Shown: positions 9,070-18,743, counted from the stretch's first letter. The stretch: 36,745 nt of DNA from Nostoc sp. GT001 (GCF_030382115.1 NZ_JAUDRJ010000003.1:4311683-4348427), one strand, 5' to 3'. Made by a program: numbers and translations. The notes: generated by a model from the sequence alone, not told the origin.

Positions 9070-10434
9070 ATGTTAGGAAATAATGACTTGCAAGACCGAT
9101 GGATTCCTCGCTATTTCAGATTAGCGATCGCAAATATGCTCTCCAATTTAATGGTGCCGTTGTCTGGAATGGTTAGTGTTTCCTTTTTAGGACACTTGCA
9201 AGACATTCGTCATTTAGCTGGCGTTGCACTGGGGACAGTTCTGTTTAATTACTTCTATCGAACATTCAATTTTTTGCGTCTCTCTGTGACTGGCACAACT
9301 GCCCAGGCGACTGGAAGGAACGATCGCGAGGAAGTACTACTGCTAGGCTTACGGAATGTTTTAATTGCCCTCTGCTTAGGATTTGCTGTTTTGCTCCTAC
9401 AATACCCACTGCGAGAGTTGGGGTTTATTGTCTTGAACAATGCTCCAGAGGTGAAAGCGGCTGGAGTGGACTACTTCAACATGCGGATTTGGGGTGTACC
9501 TGCGGTTTTGGTGAATATGGTGCTGTTTGGCTGGTTGATGGGGCGCGAACAGAGCGGGAAAGTGTTGGCCTTATCGGCTTTTGGTAACATCCTTAACATC
9601 GTCTTAAGTTACCAGATGATTCTGCGAGTGGGTTGGGACAGTATGGGAGCAGGCTTGGCACAAGCTTTGAGCCAATTTCTCATGATGGTGCTTGGACTAA
9701 TTTGGGCCAAGAGTGAAATCCAGTGGAAAGAGATCCGTGCCGTCGCGCCTCAACTTTGGGACAAATCTGCTTGGAATGAGACTTTTGCCCTGAGTCGGGA
9801 GCTTTTTGTGCGGACACTGGCAGTTGGGTTTACCTTTTGGGCTTTTACCAATCTGTTTGCTGGGATGGGAAGAATCGCCTTTGCAGAAAATGTCTTACTG
9901 CTTGAGTTCCTGACGCTAGGAATTCAAATACTCAATGGCTTGTCTTATGCAACAGAAACCTTGACAGGCAACTTTCATGGCACAAACGATCGCAAGCAGA
10001 TGGTTCCACTGCTTGGCGTTTCTGTAGGCGTGACTCTGATGTTTGCAGTTACCATGTCCCTTACCTGCATCCTGTTTCCTCAGACGGTATTTGGGCTACT
10101 CACAAATCATACGGAAATAACCACCCAGATTGATCGCTATATTCCCTGGCTAATGGGCGTACTGGCGCTGTATGCCTTCGTCGTCTCAATTGAGGCTTAT
10201 TTCTTTGGTTTGGCAGAAGCATTAATACTCCGAAATGCGGCTTTTATTGCAACTGGGTTAGGGTTTATTCCCACAGCAGCCCTGGCTTGGAAGTTACAGA
10301 GTGTACATCTTTTGTGGTTGGCGATGTCTTTGTTCATGGTGACTAGGGTTATAGTGCAGGGAATTCAGATCCCTAGAACCTTGAAACTAGCGACAGAAGA
10401 TATTGTTCCTGCTCAAAAGACTCAAGCTTCATGA
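9070..10434 (+). CDS. MATE family efflux transporter
   Basis: A 454-residue multidrug-and-toxin-extrusion type exporter with about 12 hydrophobic segments in two homologous halves, of the DinF-like branch. It opens with RYFRLAIANMLSNLMVPLSGMVSVSFLGHL, the usual first MATE helix region, and repeats the pattern from about residue 235 (RELFVRTLAVGFTFWAF). It probably couples export of an organic cation or metabolite to Na+ or H+ entry across the plasma membrane. No biosynthetic gene cluster surrounds it, so the substrate is unknown. ATG at 9070 has no strong ribosome site. Confidence 0.92.
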   Translation: MLGNNDLQDRWIPRYFRLAIANMLSNLMVPLSGMVSVSFLGHLQDIRHLAGVALGTVLFNYFYRTFNFLRLSVTGTTAQATGRNDREEVLLLGLRNVLIALCLGFAVLLLQYPLRELGFIVLNNAPEVKAAGVDYFNMRIWGVPAVLVNMVLFGWLMGREQSGKVLALSAFGNILNIVLSYQMILRVGWDSMGAGLAQALSQFLMMVLGLIWAKSEIQWKEIRAVAPQLWDKSAWNETFALSRELFVRTLAVGFTFWAFTNLFAGMGRIAFAENVLLLEFLTLGIQILNGLSYATETLTGNFHGTNDRKQMVPLLGVSVGVTLMFAVTMSLTCILFPQTVFGLLTNHTEITTQIDRYIPWLMGVLALYAFVVSIEAYFFGLAEALILRNAAFIATGLGFIPTAALAWKLQSVHLLWLAMSLFMVTRVIVQGIQIPRTLKLATEDIVPAQKTQAS

Positions 10435-10691
10435 AATTTCGCGAAAGCAGCTAAGGCAGACTTATCGTGCCACCAAAATTCATTTAAATAAGCAAGTTAA
10501 ATATAGAGTTTTGCTACAAAATATACTTAAAGAGAGTGTTATTTCTTTACTCGTATAGAGACTGTTGGGATTTGTTAAGCTGTGGAGCGATCGCACGGTT
10601 TTTACCAAAGATAGGTAGAGGACAAGAAGCGGGACGAAGAAAATATATTTTTTGTATGGGGTTTACCTCCTGCCCCCTGCCTCCTGCCTTC

Positions 10692-12536
10692 TCACATATC
10701 TCCCTGATATTCTTCTAACAATTGCGGAATGTGATCGTACCCATCCACACCAATAACCGCAATAATTTTCGGGCGATGTTGCTGTAAGAACTTTTGGAAA
10801 GCTTCTGCCCCGATTTGTCCTTGTAAAATTGTCAGTAACCCTGCTGCTTGACGCCACTCATTAGAAGCAATTTGCTCTAAAAGATACATTCCCAAGCAGC
10901 CTGTGTAAACAGTTTTTTCGGAATTTTGCAGATGATAATAAGCTTCTGCTAAATAAGCTAAGTTCCGTCCTTGGAGATACAAATCACCGGAAACTTGCGC
11001 TGTTTTAAAGCCATCTTCCAGATACTTAATTGCCGTTTGGTGTTCTCCAATTACTAGATAGGCAATTCCTAAGCTGCTGACACATAAGGCTTTACTTTGA
11101 AGATCGCCTAATTTTTCTGATAATTTTAAACCTTGTTCCAAATAATTAATTGCGGCTTCATAGGTTTCTGGTTCTAGGTTTTCCAATTCCTGAGCTTGCA
11201 TGACTTCGCTGTAACCCAAATTCACTAGCGCGTTTGCTTCTCCGGTGCGATCGCCTGCTTGCCGACTCAGTATTAATGCTCGTTGACTGTAGTTAATTGC
11301 CTCAGCATAATTTTGCTGTTGCACGTAGGTACGGCTGAGGTGATTGAGATTGGCAATTTCACAGGTGCGATCGCCTGCATTTCTGGCTATATCTAGCGCT
11401 TGCTGATGAAAATCAATTGACCGCTGGTATTGTCCCAAAGCCCGCTGAGAATAGCCCAAAAGGGTCAAAATCCGTGCCTTTTCTTGCGTTCCCTCACCTC
11501 TTCGCAGTGGTTCATCCAGATAATCTAGGGCATCTCGTAAATAAGTACCAGTAAAAGAGGCAAAAATCCCGCCGTAAAAGGGAAAATACGGACGCTGGGC
11601 AAAGGTTCGTAAAATCTGGAGCATGATTTGAGAACAGGCATCGCTGTATATTGTCCCAATGCTCCTAAAACCACTTGCTAACTGACTCCAAATCACTGCA
11701 AAGGTCAAAAAAGTGGAAATGGACAACTTTGGTCCCGCTTTCACATCGTAAGCTTGTTGGTCAAACCAGTTAATTAGTCCCCGTTGCAAGAACTGTAAAA
11801 TCAATGCCATTTCCACCCAATCTCTAAGGGTGATGCCTCGTTGTCGTTCGGCAAACTCAATTGCGGATTCTTCCCTAGCTAAGGTGCGAAGTAGTGTTTT
11901 GGGTAATTCACTATTGAGTTGTTTAGCCCAACTTGCCCAAGGGCCACTTTCTCCCGGTACGCCGCCAAATCCCAAAGATTCCTTTTGCTCGTACATCCAA
12001 CTGAGTAAGTTGTCTTGCAATCGCTGCCAAGAAGCTAAACCACGGGTAATCCCTTCGGAAAATTGTTGTAAATCAGCATCTGCCTGAGCAAATTGCTGCA
12101 ATGCCTTTGATAACTGCTGTAACTGTTGTAAATTTAGCGGATACTTCTGATTTGGGTCAGTAACCCGGATAAATGCCGCTAGACGCTCGGCAGCAGGTGC
12201 TGTGGTGATTTCTGTAGCTGCAAAGGCGATCGCTTCTGTGGCTTTATTTTGCTCTTGCCAGCGTTGCCATTGGCTTTGAATGGTCTTAATGGCTCTCAAA
12301 GAGCGAGTCGCCTTGGCTTTCTTGAGTTCGTCTTTTTCGCTATCTACTTGACTTTGGAGGGAATTCAGGCGATCGCTCAAAGCTAGCTCAAACACTTCCC
12401 CTGTCCCGGAAGTAATTCCTTTAAGCAGCATTTGATACACCTGTTCTACAGAGCTAATTTTGCCCTTGAGGGTGGTTTCGACAATTTCATCGATTAAGGC
12501 AAGATAGCGATCGCTTAATGGCAGAGAGTCTGGCAC
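10692..12536 (-). CDS. Tetratricopeptide-repeat protein
   Basis: A 614-residue protein with a helical N-terminal region of about 330 residues (coiled-coil-like near residues 65-120) and a C-terminal TPR block at about 340-560. TPR units are recognisable as LGYSQRALGQYQRSIDFHQQAL, HLSRTYVQQQNYAEAINYSQ and LGIAYLVIGEHQTAIKYLED, with the spacing of Aep3/LGN-type 40-residue repeats. A protein scaffold is likely; no enzymatic motif is seen. The start is a GTG at 12536; the next in-frame ATG is about 40 codons further in. It lies 123 bp downstream of the GT26 gene on the same strand. Confidence 0.85.
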   Translation of the reverse strand: MPDSLPLSDRYLALIDEIVETTLKGKISSVEQVYQMLLKGITSGTGEVFELALSDRLNSLQSQVDSEKDELKKAKATRSLRAIKTIQSQWQRWQEQNKATEAIAFAATEITTAPAAERLAAFIRVTDPNQKYPLNLQQLQQLSKALQQFAQADADLQQFSEGITRGLASWQRLQDNLLSWMYEQKESLGFGGVPGESGPWASWAKQLNSELPKTLLRTLAREESAIEFAERQRGITLRDWVEMALILQFLQRGLINWFDQQAYDVKAGPKLSISTFLTFAVIWSQLASGFRSIGTIYSDACSQIMLQILRTFAQRPYFPFYGGIFASFTGTYLRDALDYLDEPLRRGEGTQEKARILTLLGYSQRALGQYQRSIDFHQQALDIARNAGDRTCEIANLNHLSRTYVQQQNYAEAINYSQRALILSRQAGDRTGEANALVNLGYSEVMQAQELENLEPETYEAAINYLEQGLKLSEKLGDLQSKALCVSSLGIAYLVIGEHQTAIKYLEDGFKTAQVSGDLYLQGRNLAYLAEAYYHLQNSEKTVYTGCLGMYLLEQIASNEWRQAAGLLTILQGQIGAEAFQKFLQQHRPKIIAVIGVDGYDHIPQLLEEYQGDM

Positions 12537-12659
12537 TTTGGCTACTAGGAGAATGTCACGTCAATTCTAATTCTAGTCTTGGCCGCAGAGGTAGGGGAAA
12601 CAATTGGCCACTTTTCACCAGTCATGGTCATAACAAACGCGAAATTTAGAAAAATTTAT

Positions 12660-13430
12660 TTAGCGATTTGTTATCATTCCTTGAGTGATTCGCTGTTTAA
12701 CTACACGATAAAAAAATAATGGAATGCCTACAAGATAACGGTCTGCTAGACGAGTGGGTTCAGTAATTAAGCGTGTTAACCACTCCAGACCATTATCAGT
12801 CAACCAACGCGGGCCGCGATATATAGAGTCAGTATAAAAATCTAGACAAGCACCCAAAGGTAAAAATACAGTAGTTTCAATTTTATTGAAGTTATCTAAA
12901 ATCCAGCGTTCTTGTAATGGCATACCAAAACCAATATATAAAATATCTGGTTGGAATTTATTAATTTTTTCTATTACCAAATCATTCTCTTTTCCTGATT
13001 TATCAAAATAACCATGATGTCCATGTACGCGTAAATTAGGTGCAATTGATCCTAACTTAGTAATTGCCTTATCCACTACGCCAGGTTTTCCAGCTAACAA
13101 AAATAAAGAAAGGTTTTCTTGAGCGCACTTTAATGCTAAATCTTCGATGTAATCTGGTGCTGTCATTCGATGTGCAGATTGCATTGAATAACCGTTGAAT
13201 CTAGCTCCTACCATTACACCAAATCCGTCACAAAATACTAAATCAGCCTTATTCAAAAAATCTCGATACCAAGACTTTTCATAAGCGAAATTCATTGCTC
13301 TGATATTCACATGTCCTACAACTGTCTTTTTTTGGCTTTTTGCTGCTTCTATTAAATAATCAACTAATTCTTGTACTTTAACTTTATGGAATCTTGTATC
13401 AAATAATTTCACTTCCGGAAAAGTTTTCAT
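12660..13430 (-). CDS. WecG/TagA/CpsF family glycosyltransferase (GT26)
   Basis: A 256-residue GT26 transferase that adds a sugar (typically ManNAc or a related sugar) to a lipid-linked precursor at the inner membrane face. Family motifs visible are NIRAMNFAY, ADLVFCDGFGVM, LFLLAGKPGVV, GHHGYF, PDILYIGFGMPLQERWI and the ending PLGACLDFYTDSIYRGPRWLTDNGLEWLTRLITEP. The ATG at 13430 (MKTFPEVKLF) has an excellent ribosome site (GGGAGGT, 6 bases upstream), so it is preferred to the in-frame ATG at 13466. It follows a GT4 gene in the same direction, so the pair probably serves exopolysaccharide or surface glycan synthesis. Confidence 0.93.
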   Translation of the reverse strand: MKTFPEVKLFDTRFHKVKVQELVDYLIEAAKSQKKTVVGHVNIRAMNFAYEKSWYRDFLNKADLVFCDGFGVMVGARFNGYSMQSAHRMTAPDYIEDLALKCAQENLSLFLLAGKPGVVDKAITKLGSIAPNLRVHGHHGYFDKSGKENDLVIEKINKFQPDILYIGFGMPLQERWILDNFNKIETTVFLPLGACLDFYTDSIYRGPRWLTDNGLEWLTRLITEPTRLADRYLVGIPLFFYRVVKQRITQGMITNR

Positions 13431-13647
13431 TTCTGCACCTCCCTCACTTATGAGCCAGTATACCAAGTTTAGAATAATCCGAACAACAAAAGAATAATAC
13501 TTCTATCGCTCCCTTGATTTTCCCTAATATTAAATCCATACCTTTTTAACGCCTATTATCCTTATACAGAATTCATTACGTCGTTTTGAAGTTTGGTATT
13601 TAATACATAGTGGAAGTCAATTCAAACTATTTTCATCAAGATGATTC

Positions 13648-14715
13648 TCAATTGATAACTGCTGTATAAATGCATGTTAAAGACGTAAGATAATTATTTA
13701 TGTCCAAGTCTTTAACTCTGACTCGTGCGTTATTTCCCAAAGATATTCTCAGATTTTCGTCTGCAATTAAGGATTGCATTGCCTCTGACAATTGTTGAAT
13801 ATTCCCCGGATTAACTAATAAACCATTCTGGTTTTGAGTAACTATTTCGGGTATTCCTCCTACTGCGGTAGTGATAACTGCCAAACCCCAACTCATTGCT
13901 TCTAGTAGTGCCATAGGCAGACCTTCGTTGTAGGAAGGTAACACAAAGACATCAGCTTTAGTTAAAAGCTCGTCGCGTTTTTCTTGATCTACCCAATCAA
14001 GAATAGTGATGTAGTCAGTAAGATTTAGAGTTGGGATCAAACTACGAGCTTGTTCTACATCTCCATCCCCTGCTATCACTAACTTGGCTTGGCTTTGTTG
14101 AGCAACAGGCATAGAAGCAAATGCTTTAATTAAATCAAAAGCACCTTTGCGCTCACCAATGCGCCCTAAAAATAAGAAAAATATCTGTTTGGAATCTATT
14201 CGCTGTGGAATTTGTGCAGGAATTTTTACTGGGTTAGGGAGAACAATAACTTGCTCTGCCTTCAAACCAAGATTCTCAATGTAAAAATTTTTCCAGCTAT
14301 CTGATAAAACAATGAAACGGGTGCATTTACAAAAAGACCAACTTAGCCACTGCTTAAGCAATTGAGGTAGTTTAGAGTAAAACAAATGAAAATCAGCACT
14401 ATGAGTATGAATAATTACTGGTTTCTTAAATAACCAACCAACAAGAGTAGTAATTGAATGACGAAAAGCACTACCTCTATCTGAAACATGAATGTGAATT
14501 AGGTCAGTTCTTTGGTTTAATAAGTTCCAAAATAACTTACCTATTGCCTGCAAAAACACTAACACTTTATGGAAAGTAGAACCATTCGGTAAAGTCGTAA
14601 TGTGTTTAATTTGAATATCAGAGGTAGTTTCTTCAAGAATGAGCTTCTCCACAGAAACTATTCCACCTTGGCGCTCTAAGCTTTCGCCCAACATAGTAAT
14701 TTTTATGGAATTCAT
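13648..14715 (-). CDS. Glycosyltransferase family 4
   Basis: A 355-residue GT-B fold transferase. The N-terminal half begins IKITMLGESLERQGGIVSVEK (the acceptor-domain GG loop), and the C-terminal half has FLGRIGERKGAFDLIKAF, LVIAGDGDVEQ and the donor-binding VLPSYNEGLPMALLEAMSWG with the EX7E motif. It transfers a nucleotide-activated sugar in a retaining reaction; the sugar is not predictable. ATG at 14715 is close to the start expected from alignment. It probably forms a surface-glycan unit with the downstream GT26 gene (217 bp gap). Confidence 0.92.
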   Translation of the reverse strand: MNSIKITMLGESLERQGGIVSVEKLILEETTSDIQIKHITTLPNGSTFHKVLVFLQAIGKLFWNLLNQRTDLIHIHVSDRGSAFRHSITTLVGWLFKKPVIIHTHSADFHLFYSKLPQLLKQWLSWSFCKCTRFIVLSDSWKNFYIENLGLKAEQVIVLPNPVKIPAQIPQRIDSKQIFFLFLGRIGERKGAFDLIKAFASMPVAQQSQAKLVIAGDGDVEQARSLIPTLNLTDYITILDWVDQEKRDELLTKADVFVLPSYNEGLPMALLEAMSWGLAVITTAVGGIPEIVTQNQNGLLVNPGNIQQLSEAMQSLIADENLRISLGNNARVRVKDLDINNYLTSLTCIYTAVIN

Positions 14716-15054
14716 AATTACTATTAATATGTTTTGGAAATTGAGTACACGGCTATTTATATAAGCTATTGAACAAATTTCTTCTAGTTATATCCAAAGG
14801 ACTACTCCAAGAGCATTTTGAGAATTAATGCTAATAACTCTATCTGCTTGAGCGCAGATCCATAAATTTATTCAATGTACACTTTTATGATTTTACAGGA
14901 TGATCTCCATAACAAAATTTTGTCATAGGGATTATTATAAGGCTGTTGAAAATATTGTTGTTAATAACAGCATTCTAGCACTCTCTCATAACTAAAAGCT
15001 AAGTAATAATTTTTTGTTTAAGCTAAATCATGTATTTACAGATCAGAAAAACTA
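14716..15054. other. Divergent intergenic region, no gene seen
   Basis: A 339-bp AT-rich gap between the GT4 gene and the CoA-ligase gene. It should hold promoters for both directions. TGTTGTTAATAACA near 14956-14969 is a near-palindrome that could be an operator. I see no coding or RNA gene. Confidence 0.4.
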
Positions 15055-16558
15055 ATGAATTTATTTGAGCTTTTAGTAGGGGAAGACAATCATCCAGCCC
15101 TAGTTACGTCTGAAGGGCGATCGCTAACCTATAAGCAATTACGCGAGAATGTTATTGGACTGGTATCTCAACTCAACAGCTTTGGATTGAAACGGGGAGA
15201 ACGCATTGCCATTGCCATGACTAACGGTTCACCAATGGCGATTACCTTTTTGGCTGCTGCGTTATGTGGCACTGCTGCACCCTTAAATCCCAAATACAAA
15301 CAAGAAGAATTTGCCTTTTACTATCAAGATACCCAAGCAAAAGCAGTGATTACGTTGTCTGAGGGGTCAGAAGCAGCCATTGCTAGCGTCACACCCGACA
15401 TGATGGTGATTAATGCCAAGATAAATACTGACGGCACATTAAGCTTTGAATTAGTCAAAACAGGCTCAAAACCAGCAGAATCTGCGAATCCCGTAGCCCC
15501 CAACGCTGATGATATAGCGATGATTCTCCACACTAGCGGCACTACCAGTCGTCCCAAGCGTGTGCCGATTCGTCATCGCAACTTAATCGCTTCAGCTCAG
15601 CAATCTGATTAGTGCTTACTCACTCACAGCAGCTGATACTACACTTTGCCTAATGCCCTTGTTCCATGTTCACGGATTAGTGGGCTGTTTGCTGGCAACT
15701 CTGGCTTCGGGTGGTACATTAGTTTGTCCCAATGGTTTTAATGCCTTGGAGTTTTGGAAATTGGTAGATACCTACAAACCCACTTGGTACTCCGCAGCGC
15801 CAACCATGCACCAGACAATTTTGGCGCGTGCTAGCCGTAATACAGAAATTGTCAAAGCTAACCGTTTTCGTTTTATTCGTTCTAGTAGCGCTTCTTTGCC
15901 GCCGATTATCATTGAACAGTTAGAGGCTACTCTTAATGCTCCTGTGGTGGAATCTTACAGCATGACTGAAGCATCTCACTTAATGACCACCAATCCCCTA
16001 CCGCCAAAAGTCAGGAAACCAGGTACTGTAGGTTATGGCTTCGGTGTGGAAGTGGGCATTATGGACTCCGAAGGCAACCTATTATCTCAGGGAAGCTTGG
16101 GCGAGGTGGTGATAAAAGCACCCAACGTTATAGATGGCTACGAAAACAACCCAGAAGCTAACGCTACTGCTTTTGTGAACGGTTGGTTCCGCACCGGAGA
16201 TCAGGGTGCAGTGGATGCAGACGGCTACCTCCGCTTGACTGGACGGATTAAAGAATTGATTAACCGGGGTGGGGAAAAAATTTCTCCTTTAGAAGTGGAT
16301 GATGTCTTACTGCGCCATCCTGCCGTCGCCGAAGCCTTAGCCTTTGCCGTCCCCCACAAATCTTTAGGAGAAGATATCCACGCAGCTGTGGTTCTGAAAG
16401 CAGAAGTTAGCGAAAAAGAACTTTTAGCTCACTGTGCAACTATGCTGGCAGACTTCAAAGTTCCCAAGCAAATTCACATTTTAGATCAACTACCTCGTGG
16501 TGCTACCGGGAAACTGCAACGGTTGGCGATGGCGAAATTGCTGAATATAGAGGAGTAG
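15055..16558 (+). pseudogene. Oxalate-CoA ligase-like AMP-forming synthetase, frameshifted
   Basis: ANL-superfamily acyl-CoA synthetase of about 500 codons in two frames. The first part runs to a TAG at 15610-15612 and includes the ATP loop LHTSGTTSRPKRVP. The second continues with TTLCLMPLFHVHG, SYSMTEASHLM, WFRTGDQGAVDADGYLRLTGRIKELINRGGEKISP and the catalytic-Lys end GATGKLQR. Wording around FHVHG and MTEASHLM is closest to the AAE3/Pcs60 oxalyl-CoA synthetase group. Removing one base near 15601 gives an uninterrupted ...ASAQ-NLISAYSLTAADTTL..., so a single-base insertion explains the break. Either the gene is newly inactivated or this is a sequence error. All catalytic motifs are otherwise intact. 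Confidence 0.88.
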
Positions 16559-16677
16559 GGAGTAAAGGAGCAGGGGAGCAGAGGAAGTGATTTGTATCAG
16601 TAATTGGGAGATGGCGATCGCTAAGCTTAAACATTTTCCATTTTGAGCCACGATCGCGGCGGCGGGACAAGTACCTT

Positions 16678-17316
16678 CTACAAAAATAAAGATTTAACAG
16701 TCAGATCCTTCTGGGTGATACTGAAGTTACGCTGTTCTGCTGTGGCAATGAATGAAACGATCGCTTCACACGCCACAGCAACGGTTAATATCACCAGGTT
16801 TCGCGCAAGCGGATAATCACAGACATCATCATTAACCTCGGAAGGAACGCGATAAACGTCATTCCAAATCACTTCTGCATAATCAGCCGATAGTCCAGCA
16901 TGAAGGCAAGGTACGCTTAATTTTTCAGCATAATTTTTCACTGCTTGACGTGCCACGCTATTGTCAAAGACATCAACAATTAGCTGACTGTCTTGAAGTA
17001 ATTGATTTGTATTTGCTGGTGTCAACTCCTTTGTTTTGGCATCAACTTTAGTCCCAATTGCTCTATATAAATTGTTCGCCAAAATCTTCGCCTTAAACGC
17101 TCCCACATCGGAACGGTAGTAAGGCTGAGTTGAAAGGTTACGCTCCTCAATGCGATCGCGATCTATCACTGTAAGTTTATCAAAACCAGACCGAGCTAAG
17201 TTTTCAGCTATGTTAGCTCCTAATGCTCCAGCTCCACAAATGGTTACAGGATAGTTTTTCAGCTTTGCCATCACAGCATTAGTGCGGTAAAGCTGTTCGT
17301 GAAAAAAGATACTCAT
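16678..17316 (-). CDS. ThiF/E1-like adenylyltransferase
   Basis: A 212-residue Rossmann-fold protein of the ThiF/MoeB/E1 family, which adenylates the C-terminal Gly of ubiquitin-like proteins. The nucleotide loop GAGALG is at residues 28-33. It is followed by VIDRDRIEERNLSTQPYYRSDVGAFKAK, which holds the conserved Asp, Arg, Asn, Gln and Lys of the family, and by VDVFDNSVARQ. The CxxC zinc pairs of ThiF and MoeB are absent. C166 in DDVCDYP is a candidate transfer cysteine, by position only. Its likely partner is the Gly-ended beta-grasp protein at 22614-22814. It lies 19 bp after the 281-codon gene on the same strand and closes the RNA-element cluster. Confidence 0.88.
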   Translation of the reverse strand: MSIFFHEQLYRTNAVMAKLKNYPVTICGAGALGANIAENLARSGFDKLTVIDRDRIEERNLSTQPYYRSDVGAFKAKILANNLYRAIGTKVDAKTKELTPANTNQLLQDSQLIVDVFDNSVARQAVKNYAEKLSVPCLHAGLSADYAEVIWNDVYRVPSEVNDDVCDYPLARNLVILTVAVACEAIVSFIATAEQRNFSITQKDLTVKSLFL

Positions 17317-17335
17317 AATAATTCGTAATTCGTAA

Positions 17336-18169
17336 TTAATACTCTTGGTGTTCCATTACACCTACTAAGGATTGCAAATCAAAATCGCGATCGCGTCCAC
17401 TCAGACAAATACCAGAACTGACAACAGTCAAGTCATTTTTAGCGATCGCACTACTATGGCGAACACCATCAGCAGTTGTCCAATCGACTGTCCAGTAATC
17501 GTTGCGATCATGGAATTGAGTTAAAGTACCACCACCCATTTGCAATGCCTTTCTCAATCGCTTTTCATCCTGTTGGGGTTGAGTAAATCCCTCAATGCGC
17601 CGAGTTGCTAATTCATACACTGTGCGGATTTCTGGAGTAATGCCTTTAAACTGTAATTCTTCCGCAGGAATGAGTTGCTTGACGGCAGATTGCAGAGTTT
17701 CAACAATTACCGGATCGGTTCGGCGATCTATTTCCTCGAACCAGCAAGACTGTCCATTCCATCGGGCAATGATTTGCTCAAAAGCGATACCCTCAGTAAC
17801 TAAGTGGACTGCGATCGGCTTAACCACCTTCAACCGTTGACGCACATCTGCTTCATTCACTGGGTATGCTAACCAAGTTTGTTTTTGCAGTTGGTGTGCT
17901 AACCGCAGCCGTATTTGGGGAAAGTGTTGCAGGTATTCTGCAATTTGGGGTAAGTCTGCTTCTTCTACAACCTTTGCTGTTTTTTCATCTACAGCCTGAA
18001 AGATGCCCCAACCTTCAAATTTACTAGGCTTTGGCGTGAAGGTGTAAACCATCCCGGCTACCCTTGTGCGAACTCGTCCACCTTTGACACAGGGTGCAAG
18101 GAATTGGGTGGTATATAACTGTGCTTCTGCGATCGCAATTTGGTTGATTAGGTTAAATATGTTAGCCAT
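17336..18169 (-). CDS. Conserved protein of unknown function in the Ro60/Ubl cluster
   Basis: A 277-residue soluble protein that I do not recognise as a named family. The N-terminal part contains FLAPCVKGGRVRTRVAGMVY and PSKFEGWGIFQ. The C-terminal part has MGGGTLTQFHDRNDYWTVDW and VVSSGICLSGRDRDFDLQSLVGV. These look like strongly conserved blocks; from memory similar blocks occur in planctomycete proteins, which I could not check. No membrane segment, signal peptide or known catalytic motif is seen. The start is the ATG at 18169 (MANIFN). RNA element A ends 92 bp upstream and the ThiF-like gene follows 19 bp downstream, so all three are probably co-transcribed. Confidence 0.75.
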   Translation of the reverse strand: MANIFNLINQIAIAEAQLYTTQFLAPCVKGGRVRTRVAGMVYTFTPKPSKFEGWGIFQAVDEKTAKVVEEADLPQIAEYLQHFPQIRLRLAHQLQKQTWLAYPVNEADVRQRLKVVKPIAVHLVTEGIAFEQIIARWNGQSCWFEEIDRRTDPVIVETLQSAVKQLIPAEELQFKGITPEIRTVYELATRRIEGFTQPQQDEKRLRKALQMGGGTLTQFHDRNDYWTVDWTTADGVRHSSAIAKNDLTVVSSGICLSGRDRDFDLQSLVGVMEHQEY

Positions 18170-18260
18170 AACTAATACCAATTTTCAAAAATAAGGCTAC
18201 CAATGCAACCCTAGAAACCGTGATGAAATATCACTTTTTTAATTACGAATTAATATAATT

Positions 18261-18465
18261 CTGCGTGCAAGTTGCTGGAGCATTGCGTGTTCTCAGTTAC
18301 TAGAGGGACTCCGCTGGTGAGTTGTTACACACTCTTTCAAGGATGGCTACTTTTAAGCCAACCTCCCAGGTTCTTCGCACTCCCCGTTCACACACGCCCA
18401 CTGCATTTGGCAGTGTACCGTTCCTCTCGTACTAGTATGTAGGCTCCAAAAGTTGGGGCACGCAG
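18261..18465 (-). ncRNA. RNA element A: Y-RNA-like stem carrying 23S rRNA sarcin-ricin loop and GTPase-centre mimics
   Basis: Read on the minus strand. The closing stem is CTGCGTGC/GCACGCAG, then an internal loop, then TGGAGC/GCTCCA, then the junction CCTACATAC shared with the sister elements. The payload has two parts. CTAGTACGAGAGGA (18422-18435) is identical to the 23S sarcin-ricin loop (E. coli about 2652-2665). A 58-nt stretch at about 18313-18370 aligns without gaps to E. coli 23S 1051-1108, the L11/GTPase-associated centre, with about 42 identities by hand and with A1067 and A1095 kept. Flanking GGGGA/TCCCT resembles the base of helix 42. GCGTGT (before the centre) and ACACGC (after it) can also pair. 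It is far too short and rearranged to be an rRNA gene. It lies 92 bp upstream of the unknown conserved gene. Confidence 0.85.
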
Positions 18466-18554
18466 GATATTAATATAATACAATATACTACATAAAATTA
18501 GAAGAGATGAAAAGAGAGATTTTGCTGTAGAGCGATTTGATGGAGCAGAGGAGA

Positions 18555-18659
18555 AGTAATGAGTAATGAGTAATGAGTAATGAGTAATGAGTAATGAGTA
18601 ATGAGTAATGAGTAATGAGTAATGAGTAATGAGTCATGAGTCATGACTCATGAGTAATG
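18555..18659. repeat. Heptanucleotide tandem repeat (AGTAATG)
   Basis: Fifteen consecutive 7-bp units: eleven exact AGTAATG, then AGTCATG twice, ACTCATG, and AGTAATG. An inverted CTTACTTCTTACT tract follows. Such short tandem repeats are characteristic of heterocystous cyanobacterial intergenic DNA. Together with the preceding sequence they fill the stretch between RNA element A and a pseudogene. Confidence 0.95.
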
Positions 18660-18743
18660 AGTAATAAGTAAAAACTTCTTACTTCTTACTTCTTACTCAT
18701 TACTTCTCCCCTGCACAAGCGAAGGCTTTAAGAGGTGTGGTGA

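Noticed and set aside
9070..10434. Toxin-specific MATE exporter of a biosynthetic cluster
   Set aside because: Related exporters occur in toxin clusters, but no biosynthetic genes are nearby, so only the general family is supported.
10536..10718. Small gene between MATE and TPR genes
   Set aside because: It consists of low-complexity dispersed sequence (CCCCCTGCCTCCTGCC) with no family pattern and overlaps the end of the TPR gene.
18303..18435. Partial 23S rRNA gene or rRNA pseudogene
   Set aside because: Only two short factor-binding sites are present, in reversed order, inside the stem shared by elements B-E. A degraded rRNA gene would show neighbouring rRNA sequence, not a conserved Y-type stem.
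18555..18659. CRISPR array
   Set aside because: It is a pure 7-bp tandem repeat with no spacers and no cas genes.
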